DNA of 64,000 nucleotides from Defluviitaleaceae bacterium (GTDB taxonomy: Bacteria; Bacillota; Clostridia; Lachnospirales; WQUN01). Every line of letters starts with the position of its first letter. Within the stretch, counting starts at the first letter, position 1. The notes under the pieces are model-generated. The model ran no database searches and had not been told where the DNA came from. It saw nothing but the letters and a program-made list of their open reading frames with translations. Shown here piece after piece: positions 25,429 through 31,611 of the stretch. The stretch spans positions 19,060 to 83,059 of the forward strand of contig WQSG01000005.1 of NCBI GenBank assembly GCA_009788055.1. The letters run 5' to 3'. The translations under genes and the position numbers were made by a program.

Positions 25429-25941
25429 TTACGCTTCTAGCTTCCTGATTTTTGCAATAGCCTTCTCGAATCCGGCAGACAATGCTTTATCTTCCGAAAT
25501 TTCCTTCCGCGTAATGCCTATGGCATTCAGTGTATCGGTTAAATCGTTTGTATAGCAGTATTCGTAGTTCGCAAGCTCATACAGAAACATCTCATAGATG
25601 TAACCATGGCCTGTAGTGTCGGCGGCGATTGCCTCTTTTCGCTCCCTTTCGTGCCTAGCAAACATCTCCTTGAGTTTGGGCGCGTTTGATTTTAGGCAGA
25701 ATGCACCGATGTCATCTAATCTACAAATTTTATCGGTGTCGTCCAGGGTCAATCCGAGCTTTGCCAACTCCTTTTCGAACTGCTCATCGCCAAAGGCAAA
25801 AAAGAACGGAAACTGGTTTACTTCTTTTTGGTGTTTAGCCTCCAAAGCCAAATAGCTGTTCGTAGCGTTTTCGCCCATAGCAGATGAATCTTCCTCACGC
25901 ACGCCGTTAAGCGGCGGCTTTTGTCCTGATTGTTGTTGCAT
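25429..25941 (-). CDS. clostridial integrative-element accessory protein (DUF7659-like)
   Basis: This 170-residue protein, after a Gln-rich start, reads FPFFFAFGDEQFEKELAKLGLTLDDTDKICRLDDIGAFC and KEMFARHERERKEAIAADTTGHGYIYEMFLYELANYEYCYTNDLTDTLNAIGIT. From memory this pattern is common in small proteins of clostridial conjugative and integrative elements, whose function is unknown. It sits in cassette 1 and is translated from a leader (AATGTTAATGGTGAAAGGAT) that also precedes the gene starting at 27047. Confidence 0.75.
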   Translation of the reverse strand: MQQQSGQKPPLNGVREEDSSAMGENATNSYLALEAKHQKEVNQFPFFFAFGDEQFEKELAKLGLTLDDTDKICRLDDIGAFCLKSNAPKLKEMFARHERERKEAIAADTTGHGYIYEMFLYELANYEYCYTNDLTDTLNAIGITRKEISEDKALSAGFEKAIAKIRKLEA

Positions 25942-25946
25942 AATTT

Positions 25947-26044
25947 AATCCTTTCACCATTAACATTTATAAGCGAGCAGTGCCGTAGTTGCGGTGATCG
26001 TAGCCGGTGTTTGCCGTTCAGCCTATCTGGACCAAATCTTTAAG
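25947..26044 (-). repeat. right flank of cassette 1
   Basis: AATCCTTTCACCATTAACAT (25947-25966, extending to 25972), then TATCTGGACCAAATCTTTAA (26024-26043), an inverted and diverged copy of the AAAGACTTGGCACAGATA motif. The first part recurs at 27051-27076 and carries the ribosome binding site GAAAGGAT for the cassette gene. Confidence 0.7.
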
Positions 26045-26170
26045 CACGGCTTGGTGATGGTTCAAGCAAAACAACTCATACAGTTGAGCATTAAGCTTCC
26101 ATACAGCGGCAGCGTGTTTAATGGCATCCCTCATTTTATCTTCAGTAACATTGAGTGCATTGATTTGCAT
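26018..26170 (-). CDS. 50-residue helical protein in the integrative element
   Basis: A short gene with AAGGAG 9 bases before the ATG at 26170. The product begins MQINALNVTEDKMRDAIKHA, has LYELFCLNHHQAV in the middle and ends VLKDLVQIG. It is likely all helical and cytosolic. Its 3' end coincides with the repeated AAAGATTTGG..CAGATA motif. Degenerate copies of this end (KNLAQIG, KDLAQIN, KDLAQIS) can be read at 25254, 26209 and 27126, so remnants of the same gene family may explain those repeats. Function unknown. Confidence 0.6.
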   Translation of the reverse strand: MQINALNVTEDKMRDAIKHAAAVWKLNAQLYELFCLNHHQAVLKDLVQIG

Positions 26171-26208
26171 AACCTGATTCTCCTTGTTTTTTATTTTTGT
26201 TGACTCGG

Positions 26209-26308
26209 CTAAAGACTTGGCGCAGATAAACTAGGCGCCGACAAACTTGCGTTAAACTACTGCTTCTTGGCTTTGCATTTTCACTGTTTGTTTTTGGTGT
26301 TTGTGTTT
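26209..26308 (+). repeat. left flank of cassette 2
   Basis: CTAAAGACTTGGCGCAGATA (26209-26228), then at 26266-26308 a block reading CTTGGCTTTGCATTTTCACT and GTTTGTTTTTGGTGTTTGTG, closely matching the left flank of cassette 1. Confidence 0.75.
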
Positions 26309-26334
26309 GTTGCGAACCGCAAATTCCGTCAAAA

Positions 26335-26694
26335 TCAGTGATTGGTCAGTTTTTGTTGATCGTCATGTGCAGAAGACCTTTCGCACACGCTTACATCAGA
26401 AAATTCCGCTGGCTTTAATTTGCCTTTGAAACCGGCAGATGAACCCATTGCTCCCCATATGTCATCTTCGATGTTCGTCATGATAGTCTCATCTTCTTTT
26501 GCGTGATAGTAGACATACACAATTTCATCACCATCAGCGGGTTTGTCATCAAGTCGCCACTTCGCCATAAAGCACTCAGCGTAGGTATTACGACTATATA
26601 GAGCATCTCCCTCATTGAAAGACGCACTGACCATACGCCGTAGCGTTGTCGTACCGAGAAGGGTCGCCTTGCTTTTTCTCTGTTTTTTTACCAT
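26335..26694 (-). CDS. unknown basic protein, integrative element
   Basis: This 119-residue protein has a basic start (MVKKQRKSKATLLGTTTLRRM) and an acidic middle (EIVYVYYHAKEDETIMTNIEDDIWGAMG). I recognise no family. Its start overlaps the end of the upstream gene (26688-27047) by seven bases, so the two are coupled, and they share cassette 2. Confidence 0.55.
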   Translation of the reverse strand: MVKKQRKSKATLLGTTTLRRMVSASFNEGDALYSRNTYAECFMAKWRLDDKPADGDEIVYVYYHAKEDETIMTNIEDDIWGAMGSSAGFKGKLKPAEFSDVSVCERSSAHDDQQKLTNH

Positions 26695-27047
26695 ATGTCC
26701 TCGCCGGTTTTCACGGTAATCTTACATCTGACAACAACATAGCGTTTTGTGAATACTTCGCTAACTTCATCGGGTACATCGATACCGTCATACTCAGGAT
26801 TGGCGGTCTTCCAATCATCTTGGAATTCTTCCCACATCTCCGTTCCCAGAATTTCTCGCGCATCATACACACACCACGCAACATTGCAGATAGAGTCATC
26901 CTCTAAATCCACGATTGCAAACCAGCCACCCATATTTATTGAGGGACCGCGATACTTTTCATCTGAAATTTTGTCGCCCACTTCAAGCGTCTTATTATTT
27001 CCACCCTTTCCGTCTAGAGACGACTTTTTCGTTGATTGTTTTTCCAT
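26688..27047 (-). CDS. unknown acidic protein, integrative element
   Basis: This 119-residue protein (MEKQSTKKSSLDGKGGNNKT.., GGWFAIVDLEDDSICNVAWCVYDA.., EVFTKRYVVVRCKITVKTGEDIW) has an alternating beta pattern and no known motif that I can name. GAAAGGAT lies before the ATG in a leader almost identical to that of the gene ending cassette 1. It is coupled to the following gene. Confidence 0.55.
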   Translation of the reverse strand: MEKQSTKKSSLDGKGGNNKTLEVGDKISDEKYRGPSINMGGWFAIVDLEDDSICNVAWCVYDAREILGTEMWEEFQDDWKTANPEYDGIDVPDEVSEVFTKRYVVVRCKITVKTGEDIW

Positions 27048-27050
27048 AGT

Positions 27051-27147
27051 AATCCTTTCACCATTAACATTTAATAAATCAGCATCGCCATAATGCAGTG
27101 CTTCACAGGTCTTTGCCTACGCCAGCTTATCTGTGCCAAGTCTTTAG
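27051..27147 (-). repeat. right flank of cassette 2
   Basis: AATCCTTTCACCATTAACAT (27051-27070) extending to 27076, then CTTATCTGTGCCAAGTCTTT (27126-27145), inverted with respect to 26209-26228. This mirrors the right flank of cassette 1. Confidence 0.75.
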
Positions 27148-27215
27148 TGTTTAAGTGTTCAAGCACTTAGTGCAGCTAAATACAGTCAAATTGGGATATT
27201 TTGCAGAAGCAATCG

Positions 27216-27524
27216 CTACCTTGCCGCGTCTTTGTTTGTTTTCGCAGTGTTAATGCGGTGCAAGAGGTCACTTGCTTGTTTTGCCAAATTAGGCTCATTA
27301 CAGCTTTCGCAGCTTCTAATGGCTTCTTGAAGCATCACGGATGTCTCTTTGCTCTCATAGTAAATATCCTTTGCGATATGTATGATGTTTTCAGCTACCT
27401 CATCATCGCTTCGGACACCGTCATAAACTTCCGCATATTCATCGTAAATGCTCCAAAAATGGTCGATGTCTGCTGCCAACAGCCGAACATCCAACGGTAT
27501 GACTTCTAATTGTTTCTCTTCCAT
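27216..27524 (-). CDS. unknown acidic helical protein, integrative element
   Basis: This 102-residue acidic protein (MEEKQLEVIPLDVRLLAADI.., HIAKDIYYESKETSVMLQEAIRSCESC..) is predicted mostly helical, with one CESC pair. I recognise no family. AAAGGAG lies 6 bases before the ATG. It lies outside the two repeated cassettes but in the same direction as the other element genes. Confidence 0.55.
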   Translation of the reverse strand: MEEKQLEVIPLDVRLLAADIDHFWSIYDEYAEVYDGVRSDDEVAENIIHIAKDIYYESKETSVMLQEAIRSCESCNEPNLAKQASDLLHRINTAKTNKDAAR

Positions 27525-27716
27525 ACGAATCTCCTTTGTACTGTGTTAATAAAATAAGGTGCTGTAAAGTGCGAAACTGCTCTTTGCCACATCCCAATAT
27601 TCTCATTTAGCTGTACTAAATGCTTGATGTTTCTGTGTATATTATTTTGGATACCAGCTTGCGTAAAACAAGCTGGTGTGAAATGGCTAAATTGTGCCAT
27701 CTCTAAAGTGCATTTG

Positions 27717-28223
27717 TTATTTTTCGGAAGGTTCTTGTGAATTTTCCGATTGTGTGGGTGATTGCCCGGCTTTCCAGCTACTGTTGCCGGATAAATTCCG
27801 CAACAGAATCTTCCTCGCCAACTTATACTCGGGCCCGACAAAACCTAATCGGATCAGAAATACACGCATTGTGAACTTGTCGTTATCTGTATCACGCTCC
27901 TTGGCTGTGATGCGTTGGGATTCCTTCGCCATTTTGCATAGGGCTGTAACAAAGCGTAGATAGGTATCTACTTCGCCGTCTTCACCTGTAAGGATGAACC
28001 ACGGAAAATGTATCTTCTCCTCACCGATAAGAAGAGGTAGATGGCTTATGCCAAGTGCCTTTTTTATCAGTACAGCTTTGCTGGCGATAATCTTCCGGAT
28101 ATTGTCTATCGCCACTTCGGTAAACTGCTCCCTCGGCATTTCGATTATCAACCTGTCATCGTCAGACGACCGGCGAGCAATTGCTTCACTGATCGTGACA
28201 AACAGGGCATCTTTCCGAATCAC
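27717..28223 (-). CDS. clostridial ICE 'virulence-related' family protein
   Basis: This 168-residue protein closely follows a family I know from clostridial conjugative elements, often labelled virulence-related. Key segments are LIIEMPREQFTEVAIDNIRKIIASKAVLIKKALG, FPWF, ALCKMAKESQRITAKERDTDNDKFTMRVFLIRLGFVG and EYKLARKILLRNLSGNSSWK. The label has no proven basis and the molecular role is unknown. The start is a GTG at 28223 inside the upstream zinc-finger gene (38-base overlap), so translation is probably coupled. The N-terminus may be shortened compared with longer family members. Confidence 0.75.
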   Translation of the reverse strand: MIRKDALFVTISEAIARRSSDDDRLIIEMPREQFTEVAIDNIRKIIASKAVLIKKALGISHLPLLIGEEKIHFPWFILTGEDGEVDTYLRFVTALCKMAKESQRITAKERDTDNDKFTMRVFLIRLGFVGPEYKLARKILLRNLSGNSSWKAGQSPTQSENSQEPSEK

Positions 28224-28434
28224 AACCTAAATGGTGATATTGACCCGCACCAACACCACAATCGTGGCAAAGGTCACCTCCGCGAAAAGTTGAAGGGTAA
28301 TCCAAAGAATCACCAGCCTTAATTCGCTCATGCCTCCTGTTATTAATAACAAGGTGCGATACTGTACAGCGATTTTTCGGCATCATCGGTTGGATGCAGA
28401 TTGCGCAGATTGCGCGCGTTTCGTTTTTTGCCAT
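28186..28434 (-). CDS. small zinc-ribbon protein, integrative element
   Basis: This 82-residue protein has cysteine pairs typical of zinc ribbons: CAICIQPM near residue 10, CHDCGVGAGQYHHLGCD and CPVCHDQ at the end. The HxGCDxERCPxC pattern is frequent in small proteins of clostridial mobile elements. It probably binds zinc; partner unknown. The ATG at 28434 has AGGAAG upstream. It overlaps the following gene. Confidence 0.7.
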   Translation of the reverse strand: MAKNETRAICAICIQPMMPKNRCTVSHLVINNRRHERIKAGDSLDYPSTFRGGDLCHDCGVGAGQYHHLGCDSERCPVCHDQ

Positions 28435-28588
28435 GTACTTCCTTTCCTTAATTGTGGTTTGTTTATTGAAACCATAAGATGCTGTAAGCCATAATTCGCA
28501 AAAAACCTTTATCTCACTTGTATGCTTGGCTGCATCAAGCTCTCGAAGTTAAATTGTCAAGGTGCTGCCGCCATCAGGGGTCCGGCAT

Positions 28589-28680
28589 CGGGGGATGCTC
28601 AATATTGCCGCTGGCGAGTTAGGCGGTAACTACCCCGCTCGCCGTGTCAGCGGGAAGCGTCTACGGCACGGCATCCCCCG
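28589..28680. other. nested inverted repeats (large potential hairpin)
   Basis: CGGGGGATGC (28589-28598) pairs perfectly with GCATCCCCCG (28671-28680). Inside, CCGCTG (28608-28613) pairs with CAGCGG (28648-28653), and GGCGAG (28613-28618) with CTCGCC (28638-28643). The rest of 28435-28771 has no gene that I can support. It could be a structured RNA, a recombination or transfer site, or an element end. Confidence 0.55.
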
Positions 28681-28771
28681 CTCTGCCAATAAATAGCGTT
28701 CTGAAATCCTTTGTCTCAAATACGCTGACTGTTACGCTGCATTTTTCTGTTCGACCAACTCCTCTGCACAA

Positions 28772-29230
28772 GTGCAAGGCAGTAACCACACCAACCGCAT
28801 AGTCGGTGATAGTGTTCTTAACCATTCTCTCAGTAGAAATTTTGCACTAAATCCTATGTCGGGCGGTTCATTTCCGGGAGTCGCCAGCCACAATACCCCT
28901 CGGGGTGCAAACATCGGCTTTGACAGAGCTATGAGCGAAGAATTCTGGACTACTACTACATCAACTTGGACGGCTTGGGATACCGATATTTGGCATATCG
29001 AAGACGGTTCGTTGCCCACTTTGATAATGAACAGTGTGCCCACCACTAGTTCCGGCGCACTGACACTCGTCGCAGGAACAGCGACCGGTGAACCCGGTGA
29101 TGAGGTGGAAATAACGGTGTCGCTTATCGGAAACCAAGGTTTTGCCGGGCTTAGCCTAGCGTTGGGTTATGACATCACAATATTGACTCCGCTCTCAGTC
29201 GAAAGAAATAATGCACGCGGTATTCGGTAG
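28772..29230 (+). pseudogene. fragment of a secreted cohesin-containing surface protein
   Basis: The 152-residue frame lacks a signal peptide and stops mid-domain. Its first part (NFALNPMSGGSFPG.., EEFWTTTTSTWTAWDTDIWHIEDGSLPTL) matches the repeat units of clostridial surface proteins (from memory). The last part (ALTLVAGTATGEPGDEVEITVSLIGNQGFAGLSLALGYD) is the start of a cohesin-like fold, which should continue for about 100 more residues. It is thus a piece of a larger gene cut at both ends and now has no function of its own. Confidence 0.7.
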
Positions 29231-29250
29231 CCATATAATAGCCCCCGACG

Positions 29251-29279
29251 CGCGCACAGGGGCGTCGTGTGCGCGTTTT
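29251..29279 (+). terminator. terminator-like hairpin
   Basis: CGCGCACA (29251-29258) / TGTGCGCG (29268-29275) followed by TTTT, 20 bases after the surface-protein fragment. From here to 29493 I see no gene. Confidence 0.6.
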
Positions 29280-29493
29280 AATAGCAGTATGGGCTATGGA
29301 TGCTCCTGCTGGGTATTGGCGTAATATTCGTCATATTCTTGATTTGTTGTGTTATGCTTGCTCCTTTCTTTGTTTTGTGTTGTTACACATACAGTCTTAG
29401 CAGGCTCAATGGGCAGAGTCAATGGGTAACTTTTTTGAGAATCGTTGCGGTGCGACACTAAGCCCTTGGGGTGAAAATGCTTAATTCGACACC

Positions 29494-29865
29494 TTGGTCA
29501 TCTTAGGGCAAACGCAAAAAGCTATAGATGGTGCAACCCTAATTGACGCCCAAATGATAGGTGGCATATCTTTCGTGGCGTATCTACAGATTAATAGTGG
29601 CAGTTCTATAACACCAGGAGAGATTAAGCTGCTATTTGTACAGCGTAACGATGCTGGCGAAATCGTTGATCAGTTTGACATAGGCTATATTCCTGTTTTC
29701 TGCAAATATAGTAAAACTATTATGGAACCGGCTGGTTTCCACGACATTTCTAGCAAGGCGAAAGGTGAAACAATCCAAGCAGTTTTTAGGGTTAAACCCA
29801 GCAGTAATGGTTTGCTTTACGTGAGTGAAGAAACGAAAGTACAATTTTATATAGTAAAGAAATAA
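29494..29865 (+). pseudogene. orphan ORF, probably 5'-truncated
   Basis: The 123-residue frame is plausible protein (ISFVAYLQINSGSSITPGEIKLLFVQRNDAGEIVDQF.., IQAVFRVKPSSNGLLYVSEETKVQFYIVKK) with beta-rich character. It can start only at a TTG without ribosome binding site, preceded by an in-frame TAA four codons earlier. It is probably the end of a larger gene broken during element decay. No family recognised. Confidence 0.4.
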
Positions 29866-30035
29866 ACAGAGTGTGGATGTTGGCAAGTGTATCAAAAAAC
29901 TCCATATCCCAAAACAGCCCTCTGACCCCAGTTTAGAGGTGTCTAATCGCTAAAAATGAGCCTTGACTCTTGCCTATGAGCCTGCTTTATTAGTGGCGGG
30001 CGCAAGTCCAACGTAGAGGCATCGAGATTTCAACG

Positions 30036-30065
30036 TTGACAATATGTGCATGACGGGTGCATAAT
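30036..30065 (+). promoter_or_regulatory. promoter of the second toxin-antitoxin operon
   Basis: TTGACA (30036-30041), 18 bases, CATAAT (30060-30065). A direct repeat GTGCAT..GTGCAT overlaps the spacer and -10 and may be the antitoxin operator. Confidence 0.7.
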
Positions 30066-30088
30066 AGACCCATAGAAAGGAGTTGGTT

Positions 30089-30409
30089 ATGATTTCAACT
30101 GCGAGAATATCGGTGAATGTAGATGAAAAGGTGAAGCAAGACGCACAACAAGTGTTTGGCGAAATCGGTATGGATATGACCACGGCAATAGACTTATTCC
30201 TAAGAACGGCAATCCGAGAGGGGCAAATCCCTTTCAGTCTTCAGACGGAACGAGCCTACCGTGAAGCTGCTCACAATGCTTACATCAAGGCTGAATTAGA
30301 GAAAGCTAAGCTAGAAGCCGCCGATCCAAATACCTTATGGGTATCACAGGATGAGATGAAGGCACGGCTAAGACAGCAACGCAAGGATAGAGACCTTGTA
30401 CACGCTTGA
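30089..30409 (+). CDS. RelB/DinJ family antitoxin
   Basis: This 106-residue protein starts ISTARISVNVDEKVKQDAQQVFGEIGMDMTTAIDLFLRTAIREGQIPF, the ribbon-helix-helix pattern of RelB/DinJ antitoxins. A helical toxin-binding tail ends in LRQQRKDRDLVHA. It binds its own promoter and neutralises the adjacent RelE-type toxin. AAAGGAG lies 6 bases before ATG 30089. The toxin gene overlaps by 14 bases but is broken, so the antitoxin is now effectively alone. Confidence 0.9.
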   Translation: MISTARISVNVDEKVKQDAQQVFGEIGMDMTTAIDLFLRTAIREGQIPFSLQTERAYREAAHNAYIKAELEKAKLEAADPNTLWVSQDEMKARLRQQRKDRDLVHA

Positions 30410-30689
30410 TTATTTGCCGGCAGCCATAATTGGCATCCTAGAGGCTGAAACTTATCTCAACGAACACAGCCCGAGAGCTGCGGAGAAGTTTGCGGAGGCT
30501 GTCGAAAGACAAACGGACCTCCTGCTAGAACATCCGTTTATGTGTTCAGTTTCCATCCATGATGAAACCTTGCGCTTAATGGTGCTGCCATACCAATACC
30601 ATCTATTCTACCGTGTAGACGAATAAACAAAAACAATCCAAGTATATCGAGTACTCCGAGGAATGCGAGATATACCGAATCTGCTGTAG
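30396..30689 (+). pseudogene. RelE/YafQ-type toxin gene with premature stop
   Basis: From a TTG at 30396 the frame encodes a RelE/ParE fold (YLPAAIIGILEAETYLNEHSPRAAEKF.., DETLRLMVLPYQYHLFYRVDE) and then hits TAA at 30624-30626. The same frame continues without other breaks as TKTIQVYRVLRGMRDIPNLL and a TAG at 30687, the normal last beta strand of the family. A single substitution (for example GAA or AAA to TAA) explains this. The shortened 76-residue product lacks the C-terminal strand and is probably inactive. Confidence 0.85.
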
Positions 30690-30718
30690 CAACACCTCAG
30701 CCTCTACGAGAAAGAGAA

Positions 30719-30746
30719 CAGCCCCTTCGGGGGCTTTCTTGATTTT
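30719..30746 (+). terminator. terminator of the second toxin-antitoxin operon
   Basis: AGCCCC-TTCG-GGGGCT followed by TTCTTGATTTT. Confidence 0.8.
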
Positions 30747-30932
30747 GCAAGCATTTTACATCTCCAAAAAATGTAGTCTGACCTCTGTAGCCCAATGACC
30801 TCCCGCCTGACTACCCGTGCTGACCGACAGAAGCCACAATTCCGCACATAGTCGGAAGGTAAGCGAATATTCGGATATGACTCCTTACCATGTTTTTCCC
30901 TTAGTAAGCTAACCTCGAGCGGGAGGTGAGCT

Positions 30933-31079
30933 TCAGCGTTTTATCTTATTGACGACCCTCCATATGGTCGTGTAGTAGCAGCCGTATAGCTTAGCTATTT
31001 CTACTTGAGTTAAGCCCTCATTATGCGTGGCGATTAAAGCGATTTTTTGACACCGACGACCCTGACGTGTTCGCCACGA
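30933..31079 (-). pseudogene. helix-turn-helix fragment (recombinase or endonuclease debris)
   Basis: The minus strand encodes GRRCQKIALIATHNEGLTQV, then EIAKLYGCYYTTIWRVVNKI and KR before a stop. This is a Hin/resolvase-style or homing-endonuclease-style helix-turn-helix. The frame is closed by TAG 48 codons earlier and has no start site. It is probably the C-terminal remnant of a larger DNA-binding gene. The rest of 30747-31166 shows no gene. Confidence 0.5.
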
Positions 31080-31166
31080 CTACCGACTACCGGTGTAACG
31101 AATGCAAAATTTAATGCCCTCAATACACAGCCGTTAGACAACGGGGTATTTGAAGGGTAAAAGCAA

Positions 31167-31204
31167 AAAAACAGGCTTTCCGATTCCTCGGAAGGCCTGT
31201 TTTT
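31167..31204 (-). terminator. terminator downstream of tRNA-Pro
   Basis: AAACAGGCCTTCCGA / TCGGAAAGCCTGTTT as read on the minus strand (one G-U pair), with a TTCC-type loop and a T-run. Confidence 0.85.
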
Positions 31205-31220
31205 ACTGACATTTCTACTC

Positions 31221-31294
31221 TCTGGGTGAAAGGATTTGAACCTTCGACCTCTAGACCCCCAGTCTAGCGCGCTACCAAGCTACGCCACACCCAG
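31221..31294 (-). tRNA. tRNA-Pro (anticodon GGG)
   Basis: On the minus strand, acceptor CTGGGTG / CACCCAG, D-arm GGCGTAGCTTGGTAGCGC, anticodon stem CTAGA / TCTAG with loop CTGGGGG (anticodon GGG), and T-arm GAAGGTTCAAATCCTTT. 74 nt without CCA. Confidence 0.95.
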
Positions 31295-31321
31295 AAACAT
31301 TGCCCGCAGGCAACGAAAGGT

Positions 31322-31350
31322 AGTATATATTGGGGTTGCGGGTTTGTCAA
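31322..31350 (-). promoter_or_regulatory. promoter of tRNA-Pro
   Basis: On the minus strand TTGACA (31345-31350), 17 bases, TATACT (31322-31327). Confidence 0.88.
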
Positions 31351-31374
31351 GAATCTGCGGGGCAGAAATGGAAT

Positions 31375-31611
31375 TTACATAGCAGATTTTAAAGCGGCGG
31401 CGAGTTGGTCGGGGCAGGAGGTGCCGCGCACGCCGCACTGGATGCCGGAAAGGCTGGCAATTAGGTCTTCGGCTTTGCGGCCTTTGGCTAGTTCGGCAAT
31501 GCCCTTTAGGTTGCCGTTGCAGCCGTTTGAAAATTTTACTTCGTTTACAATGCCGTCGGAAACTTCTACTTGAATTTCGTCACAGCATACGCCTTTGGTT
31601 TTGTAGGTCAT
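31375..31611 (-). CDS. TSCPD domain protein (TIGR03905 type)
   Basis: This 78-residue protein has the pattern of small TSCPD proteins related to the C-terminal zinc/thiol region of B12-dependent ribonucleotide reductase: MTYKTKGVCCDEIQVEV, FSNGCNGNLKGIAELAKGRKAEDL and GIQCGVRGTSCPDQLAAAL. Several conserved Cys may bind metal; the function is not established. It overlaps the upstream pepF gene by four bases (ATGA), so the two are coupled. Confidence 0.9.
   Translation of the reverse strand: MTYKTKGVCCDEIQVEVSDGIVNEVKFSNGCNGNLKGIAELAKGRKAEDLIASLSGIQCGVRGTSCPDQLAAALKSAM

Larger units (their letters stand above)
23353..31079. mobile_element. decayed integrative element next to tRNA-Leu
   Basis: The stretch between tRNA-Leu and tRNA-Pro holds a large serine recombinase, clostridial-ICE-type accessory genes, gene fragments, a TA pair and HTH debris. 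No conjugation (relaxase, VirB4, VirD4) or phage genes remain. The left border is placed at the tRNA-Leu 3' end, into which the recombinase reads. The right border is not visible: I found no clear second copy of the tRNA end, so 31079 is a guess set by the last recognisable debris. Confidence 0.55.

Noticed and set aside
23270..31300. Direct-repeat attachment sites from the tRNA-Leu 3' end
   Set aside because: I looked for a second copy of GGTTCAAGTCCTGTCAGCTG near tRNA-Pro and through the element and did not see one. The shared CTAGA-CT anticodon arms of the two tRNAs are ordinary tRNA similarity.
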